The notes under the pieces were generated by a model. That model was not told the origin of the DNA. It was given only the letters and a program-made list of their open reading frames with translations, and ran no database searches. The position numbers and the translations under genes were made by a program. Of a DNA stretch of 64,000 nt, positions 16,954-25,306 are shown in pieces. Source of the stretch: Pseudomonas sp. GM18 (GTDB lineage Bacteria > Pseudomonadota > Gammaproteobacteria > Pseudomonadales > Pseudomonadaceae); assembly GCF_000282195.1 (NCBI RefSeq), contig NZ_AKJT01000023.1:62001-126000 (forward strand), written 5' to 3'. Numbering within the stretch: position 1 is the stretch's first letter; each line of letters starts with the position of its first letter.

Positions 16954-17657
16954 GATTTTTGCCTCGCACAGGCCTCGATCAATGCCTTGACCAACGGTGG
17001 CAGCAGGCCTTTGAGCGCAGCGCGTTCCGGCTGGAACAGCGTGGCGACAAAGAACGGATGGTCCTTTAATTCCACCGCCCGCAGATCCCCCGCCAAATCG
17101 TAGCCAACCGCATGTAACTGTTGTGTCAGTAGCTGCCGTTCAAACTCGGGATTCACACCGTAACGGCAGCGATAGCCTTCATGTATCTCAGCATTTTCGT
17201 ACGCCTTGGCGATCAACGAGCCTTCAACCAAGTGAATACTGTCGACGGCTTCCACCAGCGCACAGGTCAGCGGCGTGAGTAACGCCCGCGTTGCATCGGG
17301 CGAAGTCTCGCCGTGTTCAGCATCTTCCCAGCCCAAAACGTTACGGGCGAATTCCAGTACCGCGTGCTGAAAACCGCCGCACGTGCCGAGGAACGGTCGC
17401 TGCTGTTCCCGGGCAAAGCGGATCGCCCGTAATGCGCCATCCATGTCGCGATAAGGGGTGGCGGGCACACACCAGAAACCATCGAAGTCATCCAGTGGCG
17501 TATCGGCGGTGATGCGGTCGGTGGCCAGCCATTGAAACTGTAGGTGCTTGCCTGTGTGTTCGGCGGCCATGCCGAGGGCGACGGGGATGGCTTGGTGGGC
17601 GGTGACCTGTGGGTCGTAGTCGCCGATCAGGGCGATGCGAAGGGCGTTGGTTTCCAT
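16950..17657 (-). CDS. CTP synthase C-terminal region-related (class I GATase-like) protein
   Basis: A 235-residue protein with a class I glutamine amidotransferase-like fold, of the family named CTP synthase C-terminal region-related (seleno)protein. The nucleophile elbow is FLGTCGGFQHAVLEFARNV, with Cys where some homologs carry selenocysteine. No TGA is present at that codon here, so this is the cysteine form. A GDYDPQVTAHQAIPVAL stretch opens the domain, and the closing HPFFVATLFQPE gives the histidine and glutamate expected of the triad. The amidotransferase partner or substrate is unknown. It is the first gene of a two-gene operon with the ABM gene, and a divergent LysR regulator starts 79 bp away. 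Confidence 0.82.
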   Translation of the reverse strand: METNALRIALIGDYDPQVTAHQAIPVALGMAAEHTGKHLQFQWLATDRITADTPLDDFDGFWCVPATPYRDMDGALRAIRFAREQQRPFLGTCGGFQHAVLEFARNVLGWEDAEHGETSPDATRALLTPLTCALVEAVDSIHLVEGSLIAKAYENAEIHEGYRCRYGVNPEFERQLLTQQLHAVGYDLAGDLRAVELKDHPFFVATLFQPERAALKGLLPPLVKALIEACARQKS

Positions 17658-17735
17658 GAGTGATCTCGACGCTTGTTGATTTCTGGCACCGACTATAGAT
17701 TGGCGTTCACGCAATCAATATTGGCGTTATCCCAA

Positions 17736-18614
17736 GTGATCAATGCATCGACGCACTATCGGCTGGACTACCCCGACCTGTCCCTGATCCTCGCACTGGT
17801 GCGCGGCGGCTCTCTGGCCCGGGCCTCGGCGTTGTTGAAGGTCGACGTCTCGACAGTGTTTCGCGCGGTCCGCCGCCTGGAAGCCGCGCTGGGCCAGCAA
17901 CTGTTCGAAAAGAGCCGCACCGGTTACCTGCCTACCACGTTGGCTCAGACCCTGGCCGAGCAGGCTGAACGCGCCGAACAAGCACTGGAGGCGGCGCGCA
18001 TTGGTGTGGAGCAGGGCGGTGAAATCATCAGCGGCACGGTGCGCCTGACTTGCACTGATTCGGTCCTGCAAAGTTTGCTGTTGCCGGCGCTGGCGCGGTT
18101 CATGCCGTCTTACCCGGCGCTGACCATTGAACTCTGCACCTCCAACGACTTCGCCAACCTCAGCCGCCGCGACGCCGACATCGCCTTGCGGCTGACCCGC
18201 ACACCGCCCGAGCATCTGGTTGGCCGACGTCTGGCGGATATTTCCTACCGGGTCTGTGCCAGCGCGGCCTATCTGCAATCGGTCGATTCCCACGACCTGG
18301 CCTCATTGACCTGGATCGCCCCGGACGACTTCCTGCCCGATCACCCCACCGTTGCGTGGCGGCGTCAGCAGTTGCCCGGCGTGACACCCGGTTATCGCTG
18401 CAACAGCATGTTGTCGGTGACCGAGTTGGTGCGGGCCGGGTTGGGCGTCGCGGCGTTGCCGGACTTTCTTATCGGTGACGGACTGCAGCCGTTGACCGAG
18501 CCCTTGCACGGTTACGACACCGCGCTGTGGCTGCTGACCCGCCCGGACTGTCGTGCGTTGCGCTCGGTGGTCACATTGTTCGATGAGTTGGGGCGGGCGC
18601 TGAAGTTGCCTTGA
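17736..18614 (+). CDS. LysR-type transcriptional regulator
   Basis: A LysR-family regulator of about 292 residues with an N-terminal HTH (LVRGGSLARASALLKVDVST, then VFRAVRRLEAALG) and a ligand-binding domain from about residue 85 (GTVRLTCTDSVLQSLLLPAL). It is divergent from the GATase-ABM pair and is a good candidate for its regulator. The start is uncertain: a GTG at 17736 gives the natural family N-terminus but has no Shine-Dalgarno site, and TTG codons at 17673 and 17721 are also in frame. Confidence 0.82.
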   Translation: MINASTHYRLDYPDLSLILALVRGGSLARASALLKVDVSTVFRAVRRLEAALGQQLFEKSRTGYLPTTLAQTLAEQAERAEQALEAARIGVEQGGEIISGTVRLTCTDSVLQSLLLPALARFMPSYPALTIELCTSNDFANLSRRDADIALRLTRTPPEHLVGRRLADISYRVCASAAYLQSVDSHDLASLTWIAPDDFLPDHPTVAWRRQQLPGVTPGYRCNSMLSVTELVRAGLGVAALPDFLIGDGLQPLTEPLHGYDTALWLLTRPDCRALRSVVTLFDELGRALKLP

Positions 18615-18620
18615 GTCGGA

Positions 18621-19166
18621 TCAAACCTTCGGTGGCTCCTTGCCGATGAAGTGTTGATGCATTTCCGAGGTCAGGCTTTCGATGCGCTCGGTCAGGGTCT
18701 TGGTGATTTCGGTGAGCCGGGTGTTTTGCTCCAGCAATTCCTTCAGTTGCGCAGTGTTCTGCGCGGCCTGGGCCTGACGTTCACTGTTGGCGATGGCCAA
18801 GGCTTCGCGATGGCGCGCATCGGCCTCTGACTGGGCTTTGTCCCGCGCCGCCTGACGCGTCTGGGCCAGCAGAATCAGCGGTGCGGCGTAAGCCGCTTGC
18901 AGGCTGAACGCCAGGTTGAGCAGGATGAACGGGTACACATCGAATTGGGTTACGCCGGACAGGTTCAGGCCAATCCAGATCACCACAATCAGGGTCTGGG
19001 CGCCGAGAAAAGTCGGCGTGCCGAAGAACCGCGCAAAGGCCTCGGCGCGCAGGGCAAAGCGGTCGGTTCCGAAAGTTGGTGCAAGGTGAGCGTGAGCGCG
19101 ATGGAAGCGCAGGTGATCGATGGGGCCGGTGGGTTCGGTTTCTATTTCGCTGGTCGGAGTGCTCAT
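18621..19166 (-). CDS. DUF1003 membrane protein
   Basis: A 181-residue inner-membrane protein of the DUF1003 family. Two hydrophobic helices are visible near residues 55-72 (AQTLIVVIWIGLNLSG) and 78-102 (YPFILLNLAFSLQAAYAAPL), joined by a short loop. A C-terminal charged coiled coil of about 75 residues follows. The conserved AEAFARFFGTPTFL stretch lies before the first helix. The function is not established; homologs occur in cyclic-nucleotide-binding or membrane-associated contexts. AGAGAG precedes the start. Convergent with the LysR gene, with a 6-bp gap. Confidence 0.85.
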   Translation of the reverse strand: MSTPTSEIETEPTGPIDHLRFHRAHAHLAPTFGTDRFALRAEAFARFFGTPTFLGAQTLIVVIWIGLNLSGVTQFDVYPFILLNLAFSLQAAYAAPLILLAQTRQAARDKAQSEADARHREALAIANSERQAQAAQNTAQLKELLEQNTRLTEITKTLTERIESLTSEMHQHFIGKEPPKV

Positions 19167-19308
19167 GATGCTCTCTGAATGGTGTGCTGGGACTGAGGCT
19201 CACTATAGCTCCAGCGTCAGTCTCATTCAGAAACACATTATGGGGTTCTTATTCAGAGCGACCGATCAGCGATAAAGCGGCGGACATTGTCATTTTTTGC
19301 AGCTTGAT

Positions 19309-19917
19309 TCAGCACTCATAACACGCCAGGAACATGTCCAGCGCCGACTCCACCACTGTGCGCTGCATTTCAGGCGACAGGCCCGATTGGCCCATGGAAA
19401 TCTGCGGCCAGAACGCAAAGGACTTGAGCAATCCATGAATCTGTTGCGCGGCGAACTCAGGCGCGACGGGTTTCAATCGGCCATCGGCCTGGGCGGCACG
19501 AATCCACACCGTCAAACTTTCTTCGCGCTCACCCATTCGGGCGACCATGTTCTGCGCACGCTCGGGAGAGTGGATGGTGGCGGCGATCGCCACCCGCGCC
19601 AGGTCGAGAAAATTGTCATCGGCCAGCATCTGCAGTTTCGCCTGCAACATCAGGCGCAGCTGATCGCGCAGGGGCAGGTCATGGCGGTAGGCCGTTTCCT
19701 GTTCGGCTGTCACCCGGGTCCATAATTGATTGAGGATTTCGGCGAACAACTCTTCCTTGCTCGGGAAGTGGTTGTACACCGTGCGCTTCGACACGCCGGC
19801 GGTGGCGGCGATCTTGTCCATGCTGGTGATGTCGAAACCGTTGGTACGGAATTCAGCAATCGCCGCCTGGATGATGGCTTCGCGTTTTCGGTCGGTGAGG
19901 CGCTGTGGAGCTGTCAT
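19309..19917 (-). CDS. TetR/AcrR family repressor
   Basis: A 202-residue TetR-family regulator. The N-terminal HTH is SMDKIAATAGVSKRTVYNHF, followed by PSKEELFAEIL, with a helical ligand-binding domain and a C-terminal AefR-like/TetR_C region. It is divergent from the metallo-beta-lactamase-fold gene at 20133. A 16-bp inverted repeat at 19996-20011 lies between the two genes and is the likely operator, so it probably represses both itself and the neighbour. The ligand is not known. Confidence 0.87.
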   Translation of the reverse strand: MTAPQRLTDRKREAIIQAAIAEFRTNGFDITSMDKIAATAGVSKRTVYNHFPSKEELFAEILNQLWTRVTAEQETAYRHDLPLRDQLRLMLQAKLQMLADDNFLDLARVAIAATIHSPERAQNMVARMGEREESLTVWIRAAQADGRLKPVAPEFAAQQIHGLLKSFAFWPQISMGQSGLSPEMQRTVVESALDMFLACYEC

Positions 19918-19995
19918 AAGTACGCTTCGGCAGGAAGAAGTAGAGAATTACACTCGGTAGTTTACTTGTGATCGGCTTTGATGCAACCTAGAAAC

Positions 19996-20011
19996 TACAC
20001 TGTGCAGTGTA
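19996..20011. promoter_or_regulatory. Candidate TetR operator
   Basis: TACACTG-TG-CAGTGTA: 7-bp perfect arms around a 2-bp centre, in the middle of the TetR/MBL divergent region. A related half, TTACACTCGG, occurs near 19948. Size, symmetry and place are those of TetR-family operators. Confidence 0.7.
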
Positions 20012-20132
20012 ATGTTGTGTTAATCCTGCACGGTGAGAAATAGAATCTTCGGCTGATGCGTGCGTGCCTTGGCCATTTATCGTCCCAAGCGGAAAATCGT
20101 TAATTGTGCGGTTTTTCTGGAGTCATTCAGTC

Positions 20133-21191
20133 ATGGCCACTTCAACTTCCCCAGCGAACAACGCCTCAACGCCTGAAGCGTCCCGACAGGCTCAAGGGCA
20201 GTACCGAAACCATGTGCCGGTGCAGCGCGAAGGCTTTCGCAAAACCTTGCGCATCCTGTGGAACTTCATCTTCAACAAACCGCACGACACCCGGCCGTCG
20301 GCCCCCGTTCCGGTGCAAACCCTGACCCAGGCGGCATTGATCGCCGCGCCCAACCACAGCGTCTATCGCCTGGGCCATTCCACGGTTCTGCTCAAGCTGC
20401 GGGACAAGTTCTGGATCACCGACCCGGTCTTCGCCGAACGCGCCTCTCCCGTGCAATGGGCCGGCCCCAAGCGTTTCCACCAGCCGCCGATCAGCCTTGA
20501 AGATCTGCCGCCGATTGAAGCGGTGATCCTGTCCCACGATCACTACGACCACCTCGATCATCAGGCCGTGCTCAAACTGGCGGACAAGACCCGCTTCTTC
20601 CTCACACCCCTGGGTGTGGGCGACACCCTGATCAAGTGGGGCATCGACGCCAGCAAAGTGCGGCAACTGGATTGGTGGCAGGGCACCGAGGTCGATGGCC
20701 TTCAATTCGTCGCCACACCTTCGCAGCACTTTTCCGGTCGCGGTCTGTTCGACGGCAACAGCACCCTTTGGGCGTCGTGGGTGATGATCGACGGCGACAC
20801 GCGGATCTTCTTCAGTGGCGACAGCGGCTACTTCGACGGCTTCAAACGCATCGGCGAGCAGTACGGCCCGTTCGACCTGACGCTCATGGAAACCGGCGCC
20901 TACAACGTCGAGTGGCCTCACGTGCACATGCAGCCCGAGCAAACCCTGCAAGCGCACATCGACCTTAAAGGGCGCTGGTTGCTACCGATCCACAACGGCA
21001 CCTTCGACCTGTCGATGCACGCCTGGTACGAACCTTTCGACCGTATTTTGGCGTTGGCCTGGGAACGGAACGTATCGATCACCACGCCGCAAATGGGCGA
21101 GGCGTTCAACGTGATGTATCCACAGCGTGGTGGCGCGTGGTGGCTGGGGGTGGAAGGTGTAAGCGATCAGGCAACAGTGCAGAACGCTTGA
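20133..21191 (+). CDS. Metallo-beta-lactamase-fold hydrolase (NAPE-PLD/UlaG-like)
   Basis: A 352-residue MBL-fold enzyme. The metal-binding motif is LSHDHYDHLDHQAV (H-x-D/H-x-D-H, near residues 132-145). Further ligands are in FSGDSGYFDGF (near 228) and LPIHNGTFDLS (near 287). The long N-terminal part and the VYRLGHSTVLLKL strand are like N-acyl-phosphatidylethanolamine phospholipase D and RomA-type proteins. The substrate may be a phosphodiester or lactone. No signal peptide. The start at 20133 has GGAG upstream. Divergent from and probably repressed by the TetR gene. Confidence 0.85.
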   Translation: MATSTSPANNASTPEASRQAQGQYRNHVPVQREGFRKTLRILWNFIFNKPHDTRPSAPVPVQTLTQAALIAAPNHSVYRLGHSTVLLKLRDKFWITDPVFAERASPVQWAGPKRFHQPPISLEDLPPIEAVILSHDHYDHLDHQAVLKLADKTRFFLTPLGVGDTLIKWGIDASKVRQLDWWQGTEVDGLQFVATPSQHFSGRGLFDGNSTLWASWVMIDGDTRIFFSGDSGYFDGFKRIGEQYGPFDLTLMETGAYNVEWPHVHMQPEQTLQAHIDLKGRWLLPIHNGTFDLSMHAWYEPFDRILALAWERNVSITTPQMGEAFNVMYPQRGGAWWLGVEGVSDQATVQNA

Positions 21192-21202
21192 TGTTGTGCT
21201 GC

Positions 21203-21237
21203 CGGGGCGCTTGCTGTGCAAGCGCCCCGTTTTTTTA
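21203..21237 (+). terminator. Strong intrinsic terminator
   Basis: An 11-bp perfect stem, CGGGGCGCTTG/CAAGCGCCCCG, with a 5-nt loop and eight T residues. The T tract overlaps the TAA stop codon of the convergent HTH gene at 21235. Confidence 0.9.
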
Positions 21238-21444
21238 TTTGCGTTCGTCCGGTAACAGGTTTGTATATTCCGAGATTTTTGCCACGGTCAGATCGCAACA
21301 TTCTCCACGGAGTATTTCGTTCAGTTCCTCCTCAGACAATCCGAGCCTATGGGCAGCCTCAGCCTTACTCAGCCGACCGGTTTCGAGGAGCATGCCTATT
21401 TTCATAACGTGTTCGGCTTTGGCCCGCATCTGCTGAAACCTCAC
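21235..21444 (-). CDS. Small HTH protein, second gene of a coupled HTH pair
   Basis: A 69-residue protein with a single helix-turn-helix: GRLSKAEAAHRLGLSEEELNEILRG. The start is a GTG whose bases overlap the TGA of the upstream HTH gene (GTGA), so translation should be coupled; an in-frame ATG lies at 21429. It looks like a compact DNA-binding or antitoxin-like protein, but no toxin-like gene is present. The C-terminal LTVAKISEYTNLLPDE is unlike classical XRE repressors. Possibly it binds DNA together with its neighbour. Confidence 0.65.
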   Translation of the reverse strand: MRFQQMRAKAEHVMKIGMLLETGRLSKAEAAHRLGLSEEELNEILRGECCDLTVAKISEYTNLLPDERK

Positions 21445-21758
21445 TCAACCATCGCATAATCCGCCCGCCCCACCGGGTCCGGCGTCGACCCTTTCACATT
21501 CATCCCTCGGCCCGGTGCAAACCCCGGGAAGAACACCAGGCCTTGCGATTCAAACCGATACGCCAACGCCAGCCGCGTGACATCCAGCACATTTCGCTCC
21601 GCTTCGAATCGCTGGATGGCGTCAACGGAAACCCCGGATTCCTTGGACAAGTCTTCCACACTCCAACCCAGCATCGCTCGTGCCTGGGCGCAGTGGGCGG
21701 GGGTGAACTGGAAGAGGGCGATGCGTTCCAGGGTGATTTTCATTGCAAGAGAGGCCAT
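21441..21758 (-). CDS. XRE-type HTH regulator
   Basis: A 105-residue XRE-family DNA-binding protein. The HTH lies near residues 22-55 (AQARAMLGWSVEDLSKESGV, then SVDAIQRFEAERNVLDVTRL). A short C-terminal part follows, with FESQGLVFFPGFAPGRGMNV. The ALAYRFESQGLVFF stretch is the usual end of this short XRE type, in which the ageing helix is followed by a beta strand. GGAGAAAA precedes the ATG. It is the first gene of a pair with the gene at 21235. A low-GC stretch with several AT-rich promoter-like hexamers lies upstream at 21790-21850. Confidence 0.78.
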   Translation of the reverse strand: MASLAMKITLERIALFQFTPAHCAQARAMLGWSVEDLSKESGVSVDAIQRFEAERNVLDVTRLALAYRFESQGLVFFPGFAPGRGMNVKGSTPDPVGRADYAMVE

Positions 21759-22011
21759 GGTTTTCTCCGGGGATCGAGCGTGGCGATTCGAAAATGTACT
21801 GTGTTTTTGTACAGTTGTTTTGCACTCGGATCAAACTCATTTTTTGATCGATTCTTTTTTTCGCACAGGCAGGGGCGTTGGACCGACTACGCTGTCTCTA
21901 GGCGGTTTCCTGAAAGCTCCAAATGATTGAACGTCAGCCTTCTGATCTTCAATGCAGGAAAGGTGGCGTTTCAAAAGCAGTGCGCCACAGCGTTATGCGG
22001 GGAAGGGAATC

Positions 22012-24375
22012 ATGAAAAGACTACGTCTGCTATGTGCCCTGATCAGCTTTACAACTCTGCCCGTCCTGGCCGACATGGCATCGCCAAGCAAAGATGCCTT
22101 TGTCACCAACCTCATCAATCAGATGACCCTCGACGAAAAAATCGGCCAACTGCGGCTGATTGCTATCGATGAAAACATGACTCCCGAAAGGATTCGCCAG
22201 GAGATTACTGCCGGGCGCATCGGGGGGACGTATGGCTCTGTGAGCCGTTACGTAAACCGTCCCATGCAGGACGCAGCTCAACAGAGCCGCCTGAAAATAC
22301 CGATGTTTTTCGGTTGGGACGTGATACACGGTCATCGAACCATTTTTCCCATCGGCCTGGCCTTGGCTTCCAGTTGGGATATGGACGCCATCGAGTTGAG
22401 CGGTCGAACGGCGGCGAAAGAAGCCAGTGAGGACGGTATCGATATGACCTTTGCGCCGATGATCGATGTCGCCCGTGATCCTCGCTGGGGGCGTACGTCC
22501 GAAGGCTTCGGTGAAGACACCTATCTGGTTTCACGCATTGCCAGAGTGATGGTCCAGGCCTACCAGGGCCAAAGCTTGAACGCGCCCGACAGCATCATGT
22601 CCAGCGCCAAACACTTTGCGTTGTATGGGGCTGTCGAGGGAGGGCGCGACTACAACAGCGTCGACATGGGCCTGGCCCGAATGTACCAGGACTACCTGCC
22701 ACCTTATCGTTCGGCGATCGAGGGTGGCGCGGGAGCCGTCATGGCAGCGCTTAACTCGATAAATGGTGTGCCGGCGGCGGCCAATACCTGGTTGATGCAA
22801 GACCTGCTTCGTAAAGCGTGGGGCTTCAAGGGACTGGTTATCAGCGACCATAACGGGGTAACCGATCTGGTTCAGCATGGTGTTGCGCGCAATCCTCGCG
22901 ACGCGGCCAGGCTCGCGATCAGGGCCGGCATTGATATGAGCATGAACGACTCCTCCTATGGCCCGGAGTTACCAGGGCTGCTTGAGTCTGGCGTTGTTTC
23001 CCAGAGCGAGATTGATAACGCCGTGCGGGAAGTCCTGGGTGCCAAGTACGACATGGGGCTGTTCGAAGACCCTTACCGGCGCCTCGGCGCTGCCAGTGAA
23101 AGCGCTGCTGATAACAACGCCGAAAACCGTCTGCACAGAGCGCAGGCCCGTGAAGTGGCGCGCAAGACTCTGGTGCTGCTGAAGAATGAAAACGGGCTTT
23201 TGCCGCTGAAAAAAGAAGGCACGATTGCGCTCATCGGCCCGTTGGCAAAAAGTGCCGTCGACATCATGGGCAGTTGGTCTGCAAGCGGTGTGCCCGCGCA
23301 ATCGGTGACGATTTACGACGGGCTGAAAAGCGCGATGAACCAGGGCTCGCTGATCTATGCCCGAGGCGCCAATCTCGAGGAGGATCAGGAAGTTGTTAAA
23401 TACCTGGAATACCAGGGTGTGTCCGAAATCGCCAACGACCCTCGTCCGGCAGCAGAAATGATTGACGAAGCCGTCAAGGCTGCACAGCAAGCCGATGTTG
23501 TGATTGCCGTGGTGGGCGAGCCCCGCAGCATGTCCCATGAAGCGGCCAGCCGAACCAGCCTCGATCTGCCTGGGCGCCAGAGTGAATTGATCACCGCCCT
23601 GAAAGCCACCGGCAAGCCGCTGGTACTGGTATTGATGAACGGTCGGCCGCTTTCCATCGGCAAGGAACAGAAACAGGCCGATGCGATCCTGGAAACCTGG
23701 TACAGCGGCTCCGAGGGAGGCAACGCCGTTGCCGATGTATTGTTCGGTGACTACAACCCGTCCGGCAAATTACCCATCACCTTTCCACGTTCCGTGGGGC
23801 AGATCCCCAATTACTACAGCCACCTGAACACCGGCCGTCCGTACCTGCCGGGTGCGCTTCGCAACTACACGTCGCAATATTTCGATCAATCTTATGGGCC
23901 GCTTTACCCCTTCGGCTATGGGCTGAGTTATACCGATTTCAGCCTGACAGACATGGCCCTGTCTTCGACCACGCTGAACAAGACCGACAACCTCGTCGCC
24001 AGCATCATGGTGAAAAATACCGGCCAGCGTGACGGCGAAACGGTGGTTCAGCTGTATATCCGCGATGTCGTTGCCTCCGTCGCCCGTCCGGTCAAAGAAC
24101 TGAAGAACTTTCAAAAAATCATGCTCAAGGCCGGCGAGGAGAAAGCAGTCCACTTCAGCATTAATGAGAACGACTTGAAATTCTTCAACTCCCAACTGGA
24201 ATACGTCGCCGAACCGGGCGAGTTCCGGGTGCAAATCGGCCTGGATTCCCAGGATGTGAAGGAGCAGAGTTTTGAGTTGCTGTCAGAACAAGGCAGTCAA
24301 GACAATCATCCGCCTGGTGCAGAACCTGTAGAAGCGAGCGGTGCGGCGATCCGACTTGCCCACGAAGAACGATGA
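22012..24375 (+). CDS. bglX: Periplasmic beta-glucosidase, glycoside hydrolase family 3 (BglX-like)
   Basis: A 787-residue exported GH3 enzyme that hydrolyses beta-glucosides. The signal peptide is residues 1 to about 20 (RLLCALISFTTLPVLA). The N-terminal TIM barrel contains APMIDVARDPRWGRTSEGFG, SSAKHFALYGA (catalytic-loop K-H) and the nucleophile aspartate in GLVISDHNGV near residue 280. The alpha/beta sandwich contains ARKTLVLLKNENGLLPL and LETWYSGSEGGNAVADVLFG. The fibronectin III-like domain ends at QSFELL, the usual family end. A further 30 residues follow, and the last 16 are read from a REP element. GGAAGGG precedes the ATG. Confidence 0.9.
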   Translation: MKRLRLLCALISFTTLPVLADMASPSKDAFVTNLINQMTLDEKIGQLRLIAIDENMTPERIRQEITAGRIGGTYGSVSRYVNRPMQDAAQQSRLKIPMFFGWDVIHGHRTIFPIGLALASSWDMDAIELSGRTAAKEASEDGIDMTFAPMIDVARDPRWGRTSEGFGEDTYLVSRIARVMVQAYQGQSLNAPDSIMSSAKHFALYGAVEGGRDYNSVDMGLARMYQDYLPPYRSAIEGGAGAVMAALNSINGVPAAANTWLMQDLLRKAWGFKGLVISDHNGVTDLVQHGVARNPRDAARLAIRAGIDMSMNDSSYGPELPGLLESGVVSQSEIDNAVREVLGAKYDMGLFEDPYRRLGAASESAADNNAENRLHRAQAREVARKTLVLLKNENGLLPLKKEGTIALIGPLAKSAVDIMGSWSASGVPAQSVTIYDGLKSAMNQGSLIYARGANLEEDQEVVKYLEYQGVSEIANDPRPAAEMIDEAVKAAQQADVVIAVVGEPRSMSHEAASRTSLDLPGRQSELITALKATGKPLVLVLMNGRPLSIGKEQKQADAILETWYSGSEGGNAVADVLFGDYNPSGKLPITFPRSVGQIPNYYSHLNTGRPYLPGALRNYTSQYFDQSYGPLYPFGYGLSYTDFSLTDMALSSTTLNKTDNLVASIMVKNTGQRDGETVVQLYIRDVVASVARPVKELKNFQKIMLKAGEEKAVHFSINENDLKFFNSQLEYVAEPGEFRVQIGLDSQDVKEQSFELLSEQGSQDNHPPGAEPVEASGAAIRLAHEER

Positions 24376-24380
24376 CGCGT
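24325..24380. repeat. REP element forming the 3' end of bglX
   Basis: CCTGTAGAAGCGAGCGGTGC and the following GCGATCCGACTTGCCCACGAAGAACGATGACG stretch match the common fluorescent-Pseudomonas REP type. The bglX stop codon (24373-24375) lies inside it. Confidence 0.75.
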
Positions 24381-24426
24381 AATACCTGAAAAATCGCGGT
24401 GCATTGTTCGCGGATGGCTTTAGTGG

Positions 24427-25194
24427 TCATTTCGTCCCCTCCAACCAAACGGATGGGGCCTGTCCCAGCACCCGACGGAACATGGTCGAAAACGCCGCCG
24501 GGCTTTCATAGCCAAAATCCAGGGCAATGCGCGTCACCGGTGTGCCCACCGCTAGTCGCGCCAAGGCCAGCACCACACAGGCCCGCTGCCGCCATTGGCT
24601 GAAACTCAGCCCGGTCTGTTGGCGGAACAGGCGATTGAACGTACGCAAACTGATATGCAACTGATCGGCCCATTGTTGCGGCGATTGGTGAGCGTTCGGT
24701 TGCTGGAGAAACGTCTGACACAACCCGAGCAACCGCGAATCCATCGGCAGCGGAATGTGCAACGGCAAATGAGTGCTACGAGCCAATTCGTGCAGCAACA
24801 AGTCGATCAACGCACCATCGCGCCCGGCCTCGTCGTACTCCAGCGCAACTTCCACCGCTTCCATCAACAAATGCCGCATCAACGGCGAAACACTGATCAC
24901 CTGGCAACGATTGCCCAGATCAACCGCCCCCGGTTCGATATACACACTGCGGGTGCTCACCCCCAGCATCAACACCTCATGCGCCACCCCCGGCGGAATC
25001 CACACCGCCCGCTGCGGAGGCACCACCCAATTGCCGTCGAGCGTGCTCACCTGCATCACCCCTGTGGCGCCGTACAACAACTGCGCCCGCCGATGGGTAT
25101 GACGCGGTAACCGATGACCGTCGGGGTAATCCGTACCGATGGCCACCACCGGCCGTGGCGTGTCGTCCAGCAGATCAATCGAAATATTGCGCAT
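24427..25194 (-). CDS. AraC-family transcriptional regulator with cupin domain
   Basis: A 255-residue AraC/XylS regulator. An N-terminal cupin-like sensor domain (RHTHRRAQLLYGATGVMQVS and AVWIPPGVAHEVLMLG) is followed by the C-terminal double HTH (WADQLHISLRTFNRLFRQQT, then GTPVTRIALDFGYESPAAFS). The RHTHRRAQLLY and WIPPG pattern marks the subfamily with metal-free cupin sensors. It is divergent from the TauE/SafE gene at 25307 with about 110 bp between, so it may control that transporter. The ATG at 25194 was preferred over the in-frame GTG-type start at 25230. Confidence 0.85.
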   Translation of the reverse strand: MRNISIDLLDDTPRPVVAIGTDYPDGHRLPRHTHRRAQLLYGATGVMQVSTLDGNWVVPPQRAVWIPPGVAHEVLMLGVSTRSVYIEPGAVDLGNRCQVISVSPLMRHLLMEAVEVALEYDEAGRDGALIDLLLHELARSTHLPLHIPLPMDSRLLGLCQTFLQQPNAHQSPQQWADQLHISLRTFNRLFRQQTGLSFSQWRQRACVVLALARLAVGTPVTRIALDFGYESPAAFSTMFRRVLGQAPSVWLEGTK

Positions 25195-25306
25195 CGAGCG
25201 GCATCCAACGGTTGGCGTAAACGCAAACATTATTGGCTGACTTGCTGAAGCAGGCCAAGCCCCATCGTTCTATCGTCGGCCACTCTCAACCCACGGACGA
25301 TGCGCG

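Noticed and set aside
16950..17657. Selenocysteine in the GATase-like protein
   Set aside because: The nucleophile codon is a normal cysteine codon and no in-frame TGA is present.
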